64,000 nt of DNA. It comes from Prostheceraeus crozeri. Lineage: Eukaryota > Platyhelminthes > Polycladida > Euryleptidae. Shown here piece after piece: positions 1 to 12,800 of this stretch. The notes under the pieces are model-generated. The model ran no database searches, was not told the origin of the DNA, and saw nothing but the letters and a program-made list of their open reading frames with translations. The stretch is taken from the NCBI GenBank assembly GCA_907163375.1, contig CAJQUW010007258.1:1-64000 (forward strand), in the 5' to 3' direction. Each line of letters opens with the position of its first letter. The first letter of the stretch is position 1. Both the position numbers and the translations under genes were made by a program.

Positions 1-255
1 AACATGTATTCCTGAGCTTTTCTTGTCTATTGGATGTGATAGTCAAAAAAGGAAGGATCAGGTGCTTTTTAATGGAAAAATACAGATGTAATTAAGAGAA
101 AATTGGGGATTTTTTTATCCCTTGCTCTTCATACAACACTCTATGAGCAAACCTACATTGAGTTACGGAACGTTACCTTGACCCTCAAACCCTTTGACAC
201 TTTATGACAATCAACCGAGGTCTACATCAATCCCCATGTGCGACACGTAATATGT
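1..255. other. No gene seen, left flank
   Basis: AT-rich sequence with no open frame, splice pattern or repeat that I can support. It ends at the target duplication of the hAT element. Confidence 0.5.
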
Positions 256-2332
256 GTATACTCCAGGGGCCGTATCCAGGAGTTTTGAATAGGGGGGGTA
301 CCAAAAAAAATTAATAAATTTTTTGGCACCTACCACGAGATTATGCATATTCAACGCAAAGAAATATAATACTCATAAATAGTTATAATCATGTCGAATG
401 TTATATTTATCGATAATTTAATCTTCGCTTTCAGATTTCATTTTCGCTAATCCCGAATTTTGATATCCACATTTTGATATACGTAACGTCCTAAAATTGA
501 ATTCAGTAAAAAATCTGAAACAGGTTCAGATATATTATAAAACTAAAAACAGTGTCCGCAAACAGTTTATTAGTGTACGCATCTTCTACATGTATACTTC
601 AGATATCCTCTATCAGTAACAGTGAAATTACAGAACAAATACAGGCACTGCAAAATACTTTTTCCTGAAGAAAGAAGCTAAAAAACATACATTTTTTTTC
701 TGAGCTTTACACTAATGTTTTATCGAGAGACCGTTTTAGGAGTTAAGTATACGTATTACATTTAAAGGTGAGGTTGTTGCTCCCGTCGTATACTAATTCA
801 ATCACGAGTGTAATCCAGTGGAATGTCTTTGGTACTTGCAGCAAAACAGTACTATTCTCCGTCATACGTGCTTCACTCCCATCCCTCGCTGCCCGCAAAG
901 GAGTGTAAGTTTTCACTTGCGAAGCTTGCTGAACGACCGTCTGCAGTCGCCGAAGTTACTGGGAATTGGAAGCCAAACACTTTCAGTAGGTTATAGGTCA
1001 GGAAAATTACACGACTTCGGACTTCCACCAACGCTTGAAGGAAATCTTTGTTTTAGGGATTGAATTCCATTTTCGTGCCATCTGTAGAATTCCATCATAA
1101 AGTAGCAAGACTATCTGGTAGTATGGATTTATTATTTTTCAAAGATACGTTTCATATCTTCCACTATGACTTCGTGGAATCGATCTGGTATGAGTTTGAC
1201 ATAGGTAGGGCAGAGTTTTGAAAGATTCACTGAAGCGATCGTTCAGCTGTGAGGATGATTGCATCAACCAAGGATACCATGTAGCTTTTCTGTATCTAAT
1301 CAGATGCTGATTAAATTAAGAAGAAGGCACATTCGAAACGGATTATTATTTTTGCTGTTGATGTCAGTCCGGTGGTGTTTCGAACTCTGCAGAAGGATCG
1401 TCCGTAATGCACCCTGAACAGCTTCACTGGCTTCTGCGTAACCATTGATGAATACATTTGACTCATTTCTCCAAGACCTGAAGATGTCAGTTACATGTTG
1501 AACTTCTTCCATGGCTGCCTCAAAATCTATCTTCTTTGCCTGAAGTTGGATCGAAAGTTGTTCTGGTGATTCCGAAAATTTTGTCTTGAGTAGAAACACG
1601 AGTCCGATTATGAATTGATTACTTGTTTATCCCTATGAATGAGAGAATATTCACGATTGGAATACTCACACAGTGAGTTGTTCAGATGCTCAAAGTTGCT
1701 AATAGTAAGCCTCATATTGGGAGAATTAAAACTGATAACAGAAAACTGTCGACATGGTGCAAGAGATAATCAAGAGGCGTGTGATGGCGCATTTGAACAC
1801 GTTCGGAAAGTTTTAGAGCAAAGGAAAAGTGTCCGAAAAAGACATACCCAAAAGACCAAATTAAGCGTTTGATTGATGCAAATTAATGAGTCTTATTCAT
1901 AAATGTACTTTTTGAATAATGCAGATTTCTTTAGTATACACTTTTGGTTGAATAAAGAAGATTTTTCAACCGACAAAAAGCCTGGTTTATATTTACGAAT
2001 GGATTAGAATTCATTTAAGTTTACACAGTGGAAATAAATAGGTATTCACTGAATACTGTGAATACTATACACGCTACGCCACTGCAAGTCAGTGTTTGAC
2101 GAATGTGTTATCGGCGCTATCGGCAATGGCTATCGGTAAGAAAGCAACGTCACACTCTGACACAAGACTCCCAGGCAAATCAAGCACTAAAGCTCAACTC
2201 CACAGAATGTATTGAGAATTGATGTTTGAGTGCACTTTCCTTCTTCATAAACTTATGTGTTAAAATCATATCTCTCAGAGGGGGGGGGACATTCCCCCGT
2301 GTCCCCCCCTTGGATACGCCACTGGTATACTC
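256..2332 (-). mobile_element. Decayed hAT DNA transposon with 8-bp target duplication
   Basis: The element proper is 264-2324. It starts CAGGGGCCGTATCC and ends GGATACGCCACTG, an imperfect inverted repeat of the CAGTGGCGTA type common in animal hATs. The sequence GTATACTC occurs exactly on both sides (256-263 and 2325-2332), giving the 8-bp target duplication expected of hATs. G-runs lie just inside both ends. On the minus strand between about 1600 and 800 are pieces that look like the C-terminal part of a ZMYM/TTF-type hAT transposase: an IQxxVTDIFRSWRNES-like helix, then a YRKATWYPWLMQ piece, then QLNDRFSESFKTLPYL. These pieces sit in different frames and are split by stops, so the transposase is dead. 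The family call rests on the ends and duplication; the protein match is from memory. Confidence 0.75.
820..1600 (-). pseudogene. hAT transposase C-terminal remnant
   Basis: The longest intact piece is a 99-residue frame at 1300-1599. It continues in another frame at about 1210-1310 with QLNDRFSESFKTLPYL. At about 850-960 a region rich in S/T/R corresponds in position to the dimerisation end of hAT transposases (pattern SATADRSFSKLR, seen only when frames change). At least two frameshifts and several stops break it. It lies inside the hAT element at 264-2324. Confidence 0.5.
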
Positions 2333-4123
2333 CCTTAGATCGCAGCAGATGGTTAATCTAAAAATAATAACAGTTCTGTGAAAGTTGTTTGTCCACAGTA
2401 AAACGTCCTCATGCTTTGCAATCCTTGGCAACGCTGTCAAACATTATGTTCAAAGTACTGGCTGTACAGAAATTCCATTAAATCTAATAACAACTAATAA
2501 GCTGGAATATAGTTATTTTATTGGGTACTGCGAAAATATGGATGCTAAGGTAGCTTTGTTTATGTATAGTAAAAGATCATGGTAATAGCGAGACTACAAG
2601 TCAAAGTTTTGGGAGAACCTAAAGCCATGACATTTCGAGGTTGGTGGTGGCTATTACACCGACTGAGCAAGGATGTAAAATATATGTTCCATACATATTT
2701 CCATGCTTCATATTTATGAGCTAGACTCTCCATCATTCAATATAGCAAAAATATGTATAAGAATGTGCTTGTCGCTTCTCCTTTCTTGGTCTTGCTTTGT
2801 CATCCAAGTTTTGATGAGAATTTTAGTGAATTCTAAGGCGAAGCAAGCTTGTTTCCGTGCTATGAACGACTTTCATTATAACAAAAACTCATTTTGGCGG
2901 TTTATCTTCTGTCTAAATTTTCGATTTCTTGCTTACTTATCGGTTTATTTGTCAGCATTACCGGCTCAGTCAGTGTCCACAGCATCGAGATAAGACATTC
3001 AATTGAGTGATCAAAGCGTGAATTGCTATTATTGCTCAAATATAAATTTTTTCAAACATAAATGTAGATCATTATTGAGTTCAATTTATTTTTCAATCTG
3101 ATGACAAAGGCAATGCAACACCTGCAGTAGATTACTAACCTCTGTTTGCCAAGATGAAGTTAGATTTTCTGAAAGGGATACGCAAGAGTCATATATCAAG
3201 TGTGCTTAGGTTGCTCAGCAAATTCTAAAATTGCTCTATATGGTTTTTTTGAGATTCACTTTGACACTAACGCTTGTTTTTAGAGGGGTTGATAAAATTG
3301 TGCATAGTGCAGTGATACTGTCTGCTGACCTATGACGGACGGGGAACATTTTTTTTGCTAATATACGTTAGCGAGGTCATGTGCTGAAAATCAACACACT
3401 CCCCCTCCCATTGTCACACATATCATGTCAGATAGGTAGTGATTCACACATTCTTACATCGAGGGGAAAAATATTTCATTCACTAGATCAGAGATGATAG
3501 AACCGCAGAGATGATTCGCTTCCTTGGCGGTGGTTTTGTGCAGAGTAGCGAGATTTTCCATTCTACGCAATTATAGCCAGTGATGGAGATTGATGTGAAA
3601 ATATTCGTCTCCCTTTGGCTTACGTAATTGACGACGCACGCGCAACGAAGCAATGCTCGTATTAGGTAAGGAACACACAAGCCTCAACCGACAGATTGAT
3701 GCATCTGTCAAATAAACAGCACATATATCTGAATCTATTTTTCTCCGTTCCGATGTAAAGACCGAAGAAGGGAAAATTTCGTGAGTCAAGCAAATGGACA
3801 TAATTGTAATTCATGAAGAGGTATGTTCTAAATTGTATGTTTTTGAGAGCTGAATCTCTTGAGAAGGCCGGTCGGCGAAATACAGAGCAAAACTTATTAC
3901 GTTGCTCTCAGTAGCTGTGGCATACTTACTTCAGATATAATATGCAACTGGGGTACAAGAGTGAAATTATTGCACTCAAATTACCGAATGAATCGCTGCG
4001 ATCACTGACGCAGCAATTCGATTCCAACTTAACTAACATCGTTTAAAAGACCAGATCTCAGACAATGATTATTTCAGCAAATATTGTTCTCACTTAATTT
4101 TTTCTGTAGATAAGCCTAGATAG
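2333..4123. other. No gene seen
   Basis: AT-rich spacer between the hAT element and the ~104-bp tandem array. Small open frames (under 100 codons) show no recognisable motif and no good splice signals. Confidence 0.5.
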
Positions 4124-5779
4124 ACTATGCCCGAAATTCTAGCGACTCTTTGTATCTTGTGATATTGTGACTTGAAATCTATATGTAAATGTTTCAGCTT
4201 ATCGAATCCTTGGGCTGAGCCCTAGGGGCCACTATGCCCAAATGTCTAGCGGTTGTTGGTATCTAGTGATACTGTGACGTGAAATCCACATGTAGATGTT
4301 TCAGCTTATATAATCCCTGGGTTCAGTCCTAGGGGCCACTATCCCCGAATTCATAGCGGTTGTTGGTGTCTTGTGATATTGTGACTTGAAATCTACATGT
4401 AGATGTTTCAGCGTATGTAATACTTGGGTTCAGTCCCAGGGGCCACTATCCCCGAATTTCTAGCGGTTGTTGGTGTCTTATGATATTGTGACTTTAAATC
4501 TAAGTGTTTCAGCTTATTGAATCCTTGGGCTCAGCCCTAGGGGCCACTATACCCGAATCTCTATCGACTGTTGGTATCTTGTGATATTGTGACCTGACAT
4601 CTGAGTGTTTCAGCTTATTGAATCCTTGGACTCAGCCCCAGGAGCCATTATGCCCAAATTCACAGCGGCTCTTGGTGTCTTGTGATATTGTGACTTGAAA
4701 TGTACATGTAGATTTTTCAGCTTATTGAATTCTTGGGCTCAGCCCCCGGGGCCACTATGCCCGAATTCACAGCGGCTCTTGGTGTCTTGTGATAGTGTGA
4801 CATGAAATCTAGGTGTTTCAGCTTATTGAATCTTTGGACTCAGCCTAGGGGCCACTATGCCCTAATTCACAGCGGCTCTTGGTGTCTTGTGATATTGTGA
4901 CTTGAAATCTAAGTGTTTCAGCTTATTGAATCCTTGGACTCAGCCCCAGGAGCCACTATGCCCGAATCTCTATCGACTGTTGGTGTCTTATGATATTGAC
5001 TTGAAATCTAAGTGTTTCAGCTTATTGAATCCTTGGACTCAGCCCCAGGGTCCACTATACCCAAATTCACAGCGGCTCTTGGTGTCTTGTGATATTGTGA
5101 CTTGAAATGTACATGTAGATTTTTCAGCTTATTGAATTCTTGGACTCAGCCCCAGGAGCCACTATGCCCGAATCTCTATCGACTGTTGGTGTCTTGTGAT
5201 ATTGACTTGAAATCTAGGTGTTTCAGCTTATTGAATCCTTGGACTCAGCCCCAGGAGCACTATGCCCGCCAGAAATCTCTATCGACTGTTGGTATCTTGT
5301 GATATTGTGAACCTGAAATCTGAGTATTTCATCTTATTGAATTCTTTGACTCAGCCCTAGGGCCACTATACCCGAATTTCTAGCGGTTGTTGGTATCTTG
5401 TGATATTGCGACCTGAAATCTGAGTATTTCATCTTATTGAATTCTTGGACTCTGCCCTAGGGGCCACTATACCGACTCTCTAACGAATGTTGGTTTCTTG
5501 TGATATTGACTTGAGATCTAGGTGTTTCAGCTTATTGAATCCTTGGACTCAGCCCCAGGAGCCACTATGCCCGAATTTCTAGCGGTTGTTGGTGTCTTGT
5601 GATATTGTGACTTGAAATATAAATGTTTCATTTTATTGAATCCTTGGACTCAGCCCCAGGGGCCACTATACCCGAATTTCTAGCGGTTGTTGGTGTCTTG
5701 TGATATTGTGACCTGAAATCTGAGTATTTCATCTTATTGAATTCTTGGACTCAGCCCTAGGGTCCACTATGCCCGAATT
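4124..5779. repeat. Diverged tandem array, ~104-bp unit, about 16 copies
   Basis: About 16 copies of a unit recognised by the landmarks TTTCAGCTTATTGAATCC, GACTCAGCCCCAGG, CCACTATGCCCGAATT and CTTGTGATATTGTGA. Spacing is roughly 98-113 bp and copies differ by small indels, so this is an old, non-homogenised minisatellite. Short open frames in it repeat the same residues and are artefacts of the unit. It lies directly upstream of the coding remnant at 5852. Confidence 0.85.
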
Positions 5780-5851
5780 TTGTTTTAAAATCCTCCGCTT
5801 TAGCAGAGATCTAATGGCCTTGTATTAAGAGACTTTTATGAACATTTCAGA

Positions 5852-6515
5852 ATTATTTGTCCATTTCATGGTTGTCCCGTTTCACAAATTACTTTGTCTG
5901 GTATCAAGAAACATGTATATTCTCATCATGAAGTGCTGGAAACTGATAATCGAGTGGAACACGAGGAACGCGGTGAACCCTCAGTTGTTGACCATGATGA
6001 CGCTTCTATCTCATGTGGAAATGATTTGGTAAATGAAGTGGAGATGAGGATCGCGAATCCGATGACAGTTTGACGCCAGAAGACGGATCATGAAAGATTT
6101 ATCCGACGATTTTTTCTTATTTTATGGCTATGCTATGGATATCCTATGTTTGTCTGAGAGGGCTGCGCTTGAATTAACGGCTCGAACTGAAGCAATTGTG
6201 TCAAACATTGTATCCAATATTGCTTCTGCAGCAGTTGATGATATGACAAGTGGTTCCAAGCGCAGTGGATACGTCGTATTTTCACCCCTTACCGACAAGA
6301 GCAATTAATCGAATGATACTCGATGATTATCTTGAAAAGAAGTTTAAATTTTATCCTGGCGACGAGGTGCTGTGTTCGAATGGTGATACATTCACCTATG
6401 TTCCTTTGTCGGTGTACATACGGACAAAATTCTTACAGGATGAGCCGAAGATACATTGGAGAACGTCGTGTCTCCGTTTAGATACCTGCATAGGCGGATA
6501 CACTGTTTTCTCGTA
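5852..6515 (+). pseudogene. Frame-broken coding remnant with C2H2 finger
   Basis: From 5852 one frame reads IICPFHGCPVSQ followed by GIKKHVYSHH, a C2H2 zinc finger of spacing C-x4-C-x12-H-x3-H, then an acidic linker ending at a stop at 6071. A second frame (about 6066-6308) reads DDFFLFYGYAMDILCLSERA and a helical stretch. A short third frame reads YRQEQLIE near 6290. A fourth (about 6313-6515) reads LEKKFKFYPGDEVL, then FTYVPL. The succession looks like the N-terminal half of an uncharacterised animal protein family (finger, FFLKL-like helix, then FxYVPL). At least three frame changes in about 450 bp make it a pseudogene, unless they are assembly indels. A TTTCAG acceptor precedes the finger at 5845-5850. 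It could be a relic of gene A's 5' part or a separate gene. Confidence 0.5.
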
Positions 6516-6797
6516 GAAAAGATTGCAGGAAATAATAGATGAACACTATTTCATGTTGATATATTCACGTTTTTTTTTACCGGTTGATGAAACAGAAACC
6601 GGTGTTGAAGGCACAGTAGGTTGCTTTAAAAGTAGTGTTACATATCCACTGTACAGTTTTGTATCTTCCAAATATCCAGATGATTCATAGTTTATATACC
6701 AGTGCTCATTGTGAATATGTTCTTTATTACGGATATTGTCAAATGCATGCAGATAAGCTTTTACACAAAAGCATGTATATCTATATCTTTCTTCCAG

Positions 6798-6882
6798 GTA
6801 TCTTCGTTCATGGCAATACAAAGCCATTGGTGATGCCATTAGAACACAATTTCCATTGCTCATGGATAAAGATGAGTCATGG
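6798..6882 (+). CDS. Gene A exon, first one recognised
   Basis: The exon follows TTTCTTCCAG and precedes GTAAGTAAC. One base completes a split codon, then 28 codons encode YLRSWQYKAIGDAIRTQF through DKDESW. The exon ends in phase 0 and joins in frame to 18018, where WEVLKFKFIKRI follows. Both other frames contain stops or lack sense, which supports this reading. Confidence 0.7.
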
Positions 6883-9800
6883 GTAAGTAACAATGATAAT
6901 TTCATTACTAAATCGTATTTTGTTAAATTTTGTCGTCGCCATCCTTCATCGGAAATCTAAGACGTACAGTAGTGTAATAAGTTATTAGAAGGGCTACGTC
7001 TTTACATGGGAAATAATCTTATTGTGATCATTCTGTCCGTGATGACATAAAATGCATGATAGCGAAGTCTGTGATTGTCATCAAATTTTGGCTAATAAAA
7101 GGAGCTTTACACACTGAGTAATAATAAATTCATTCAAATCAAGAGACTGTTCGTATCTATCAAATTGAGTATGTTCGATAAGCGGTTACCATTTGCTTTA
7201 GATTTACATCTGAAACGTTACATTTCTCATTAATCAGTATTCACAGGAATATGTAAAAGAGTTAATTTGATGATATGAATTATGATTATTGAATGATTAT
7301 TTTGCAGAGTCCCCATTGATCCATATTGAAGTATTGCAGTTAGTAAAAAGAGTGGACAAATTTAGGAAAGTGACGGACTGTGATCAGAATTCTAATAAAT
7401 AAATATTCTAATATCATTAAGAATTCTGATACTAGAATTAGTCGTAAATTACCGGAGTTTTCCACTTAATATACCCGGGAAACTGGAAAAGGACGAAATT
7501 GCAGAATAAGTTTGGATAAGGTTAACATACCCGGGTATATTAAGTGGAGACACCACAAAATAAGCATATTCAATACATGACATGCAATTCATCACTTAAA
7601 GTAACTATAATGTATTACATGTGCTTATAATTTGATACATATGAGTTTCAAACTATAAACTGTAATGAAAAAAAATCACAATTTGAATGTAATTTATCAC
7701 AATTGTTAGGGTATAAAATGAGCAATACCGTAATAAGCATCTGAATAACAGAATCACAGTTCTTTGGTGTAGGCTACAGTAGGGTTTTCAATCCCGGGAT
7801 TATGTAATATCTGTTCTTAGGCAGTTAGTAGCTGTATGAAGATGGAGTAGCAAGGCTGTAGACAAGGAACATGGCGTAACAGATGCAATTCGTGAAACGT
7901 GGATGCTAACGCTATGCAAAAACTAAATTCAGACTTCCCACGATCAGCTTAACAACAGACACCTAAGTTGCAAACTCGAAACAGAGCTACTCGCATGCAC
8001 AACTGCATAGAATAACTGAATAATATACTTATTGTCTATCTCAACTAATTGACATAAAAAAATGAAAATATGTTCAGGCAGTCGAGAGAAGGAAAGAGAG
8101 AGCGTTATACATACAGGGTACAATACGAGGTGTGTCAGAAAAGTATCCGGACTATGTTCACAAAAACCGGATTATCGATTTGATATTTCTTGCTTGAACA
8201 GCAGGCACAGTCCGGATACTTTTCTGACACACCTCGTATATAATGAAGTTTTAAATCGATTAGTATCGGGCTTTCACCAGACAGAAAAATCGCGGGATTT
8301 GCATTTTGATTTGAAAATCTCATATCGGGCTTTAATGCGACAACGCATATTGTGTGTGATAACCAGGTACATTTGTTGTTATAGTTTGTGTCTGCATGTG
8401 AAAAGATAACTTTATATTATATTACTTCATGATCATTAAGGCACATGTCTATCTGATATCATTAGTTGTATTGTACAGCGTATCGTTTAAAATGCTCATC
8501 AACGAATATAAAACAACGTCTAGTATTGTTCAGCCTACGCCAGCCTAAGAATACCATCGGTAAATGGATTAAGCTTGCTAATCCCGAGATCAGAAAAAGT
8601 CGGGATTTTGAAAACCCTAGTATACATTGCAATAATTTCTAGGGAGTCCGCAAAACAGATGTTCGTTTTTTTTCCGATCGTTTATTGTCGAGATCTTTCG
8701 ACCGTTCTACACGATCATCGTCAGGATCGTGTAGAACGGTCGAAAGATCTCGACAATAAACGATCGGAAAAAAAACGAACATCTGTTTTGCGGACTCCCT
8801 AGAAATTATTGCAATGAATAAGGATCCGTTATTTCAAACAACCCTAGTATACAGATAATTAGACTTATTACTTCGCCTAATCCTTTTCCGGTGTGATCAC
8901 ATGCGAACCCAAGATGGGTGCTTGATTTACAAAAATCAGCAGAAGTGTTATTTCCAAGAAAGACGTTGAATGCTATAAAGACATAATGACAGTTTGGCGG
9001 GAGTTAATAGACCCGGGTATATCAACTGGCACTAACTTCCACTTAACATACATGTCGTTGAAGTTAGCACCAACTTCAACACCAACTTTTTGAATAGAGT
9101 TTGTACAGAATAGGAAACCACATGTTTAGGTACTACTGATGACGCAGAGTTTGTACAGCCAAAAATTTTTCCAAAATTCGAACTCCTTCACCTTCAAAAT
9201 TCAAATTTAAATTCGAAAAATTGGTGCAAGTATTGGTGCTACCTGGTTAGCGAGTTTGTACAGCATTCCGATGGAAAAATTTAGATACAAGAGCAAAAAA
9301 CTGAGTTTGTACAGCAACTTCCAGCACTTTCCTTACACGAACAACTGGAAAAAACCGCCAAAACCGATTTTTTAAAAAGTGATAAGATTTTCCAGAAAAG
9401 TTCTTGGTGCTACATGGAAAATGAGTTTGTACAGTGCTCTAACCGGTGGAAGAGTGTTCTACTAATCCAGTCTGAGTTTGAACACACACTTCTCCGACAC
9501 TCCAGCACTCCTACGACCGGTAAATACCGGTTATTCTACAGTAACCACTAGAATACTACCCATTTATGAACAAATCAATTGGTGCTACATGGAAAATGAG
9601 TTTGTACAGTGCTGTAAGCAGTGGAACAGTGTTCTACCAGTCGAGTCTAAGTTTGAACACACACTTCTCCATCACTCCAGCACTCCTACGACCGGTAAAT
9701 ACCGGTTATTCTACAGTAACTACAAGAATACTGCCCATTTATGAACAAATCAATTGGTGCTACATGGAAAATGAGTTTGTACAGTGCTCTAACCGGTGGA

Positions 9801-12800
9801 AGAGTGTTCTACTAATCCAGTCTGAGTTTGAACACACACTTCTCCATCACTCCAGCACTCCTACGACCGGTAAAAACCGGTTATTCTACAGTAACCACTA
9901 GAATACTGCCCATTTATGAACAAATCAATTGGTGCTACATGGAAAATGAGTTTGTACAGTGCTGTAACCGGTGGAATAGTGTTCTACTAGTCGAGTCTGA
10001 GTTTGAACACACACTTCTCCATCACTCCAGCACTCCTACGACAGGTAAATACCGGTTATTCTACAGTAACCACTAGAATACTACCCATTTATGAACAAAT
10101 CAATTGGTGCTACATGGAAAATGAGTTTGTACAGTGCTGTAACCGGTGGAAGAGTGTTCTACTAGTCGAGTCTGAGTTTGAACACACACTTCTCCATCAC
10201 TCCAGCACTCCTACGACCGTTAAATACCGGTTATTCTACAGTAACCACTAGAATACTACCCATTTATGAACAAATCAATTGGTGCTACATGGAAAATGAG
10301 TTTGTACAGTGTTGTAATCGGTAGAAGAGTGTTCTACTACTCGAGTCTGAGTTTGAACACACACTTCTCCATCACTCCAGCACTCCTACGACCGTTAAAT
10401 ACCGGTTATTTTACAGTAACCACTAGAATACTACCCATTTATGAACAAATCAATTGGTGCTACATGGAAAATGAGTTTGTACAGTGTTGTAATCGGTAGA
10501 AGAGTGTTCTACTACTCGAGTCTGAGTTTGAACACACACTTCTCCATCACTCCAGCACTCCTACGACCGTTAAATACCGGTTATTTTACAGTAACCACTA
10601 GAATACTACCCATTTATGAACAAATCAATTGGTGCTACATGGAAAATGAGTTTGTACAGTGCTCTAACCGGTGGAAGAGTGTTCTACTAATCCAGTCTGA
10701 GTTTGAACACACACTTCTCCATCACTCCAGCACTCCTACGACCGGTAAATACCGGTTATTCTACAGTAACCACTAGAATACTACCCATTTATGAACAAAT
10801 CAGTTGGTGCTACATGGAAAATGAGTTTGTACAGTGCTGTAACCGGTGGAACAGTGTTCTACTAATCCAGTCTGAGTTTGAACACACACTTCTCCGACAC
10901 TCCAGCACTCCTACGACCGGTAAATACCGGTTATTCTACAGTAACCACTAGAATACTACCCATTTATGAACAAATCAATTGGTGCTACATGGAAAATGAG
11001 TTTGTACAGTGCTCTAACCGGTGGAACAGTGTTCTACTAGTCGAGTCTGAGTTTGAACACACACTTCTCCGACACTCCAGCACTCCTACGACCGGTAAAT
11101 ACCGGTTATTCTACAGTAACCACTAGAATACTACCCATTTATGAACAAATCAATTGGTGCTACATGGAAAATGAGTTTGTACAGTGTTGTAACCGGTGGA
11201 ACAGTGTTCTACTAGTCGAGTCTGAGTTTGAACACACACTTCTCCATCACTCCAGCACTCCTACGACCGTTAAATACCGGTTATTTTACAGTAACCACTA
11301 GAATACTACCCATTTATGAACAAATCAATTGGTGCTACATGGAAAATGAGTTTGTACAGTGCTCTAACCGGTGGAACAGTGTTCTACCAGTCGAGTTTGA
11401 GTTTGAACACACACTTCTCCATCACTCCAGCACTCCTACGACCGTTAAATACCGGTTATTTTACAGTAACCACTAGAATACTACCCATTTATGAACAAAT
11501 CAATTGGTGCTACATGGAAAATGAGTTTGTACAGTGCTCTAACCGGTGGAAGAGTGTTCTACTAGTCGAGTCTGAGTTTGAACACACACTTCTCCATCAC
11601 TCCAGCACTCCTACGACCGGTAAATACCGGTTATTCTACAGTAACCACTAGAATACTACCCATTTATGAACAAATCAATTGGTGCTACATGGAAAATGAG
11701 TTTGTACAGTGCTGTAACCGGTGGAAGAGTGTTCTACTAATCCAGTCTGAGTTTGAACACACACTTCTCCGACACTCCAGCACTCCTACGACCGGTAAAT
11801 ACCGGTTATTCTACAGTAACCACTAGAATACTACCCATTTATGAACAAATCAATTGGTGCTACATGGAAAATGAATTTGTACAGTGCTCTAACCGGTGGA
11901 ATAGTATTCTACTAGTCGAGTCTGAGTTTGAACACACACTTCTCCGACACTCCAGCACTCCTACGACCGGTAAATACCGGTTATTCTACAGTAACCACTA
12001 GAATACTACCCATTTATGAACAAATCAATTGGTGCTACATGGAAAATGAGTTTGTACAGTGTTGTAACCGGTGGAACAGTGTTCTACTAGTCGAGTTTGA
12101 GTTTGAACACACACTTCTCCATCACTCCAGCACTCCTACGACCGGTAAATACCGGTTATTCTACAGTAACCACTAGAATACTACCCATTTATGAACAAAT
12201 CAATTGGTGCTACATGGAAAATGAGTTTGTACAGTGCTCTAACCGGTGGAACAGTGTTCTACTAATCCAGTCTGAGTTTGAACACACACTTCTCCATCAC
12301 TCCAGCACTCCTACGACCGTTAAATACCGGTTATTTTACATTAACCACTAGAATACTACCCATTTATGAACAAATCAATTGGTGCTACATGGAAAATGAG
12401 TTTGTACAGTGCTCTAACCGGTGGAAGAGTGTTCTACTAATCCAGTCTGAGTTTGAACACACACTTCTCCATCACTCCAGCACTCCTACGACCGTTAAAT
12501 ACCGGTTATTTTACAGTAACCACTAGAATACTACCCATTTATGAACAACAGATGAATATCGAGTTCTCAATTTTTACATACTTTATTACAGTAGGAAGCG
12601 CAGCATAGAAAGGTCAGATAGGATAAAAATGACTTGCAACATTTGTGCAATGAAGACCGAATATCTTAGATGCGATGATGATCGGACAGTCCGAGGCGCA
12701 TATAGAAAAACAACTACAAGGTATAGAAAAGAGGAACATCTCTGAAAATGCCTGTACTAAGTTGTGTCAACCAATTGTAGTCAAAGCAATTACAAATGCA

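Larger units (their letters stand above)
6883..9042. other. Gene A intron 1, left part
   Basis: No coding sequence seen. It carries a CCCGGG palindrome (7462-7547), a short mariner-type MITE (8126-8236) and a perfect 92-bp-arm hairpin (8625-8816), then the foldback element. Confidence 0.55.

Noticed and set aside
1639-1872. 77-codon plus-strand frame as a host gene
   Set aside because: It lies inside the hAT element, opposite to its coding strand, without motifs.
9478-12526. Repeated 82-111-codon open frames in the 175-bp array (also 15830-17486 on the minus strand)
   Set aside because: They are the same repeat read again and again, begin and end at fixed points of the unit and occur in both arms of a transposon. 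No start context or homology supports a protein.
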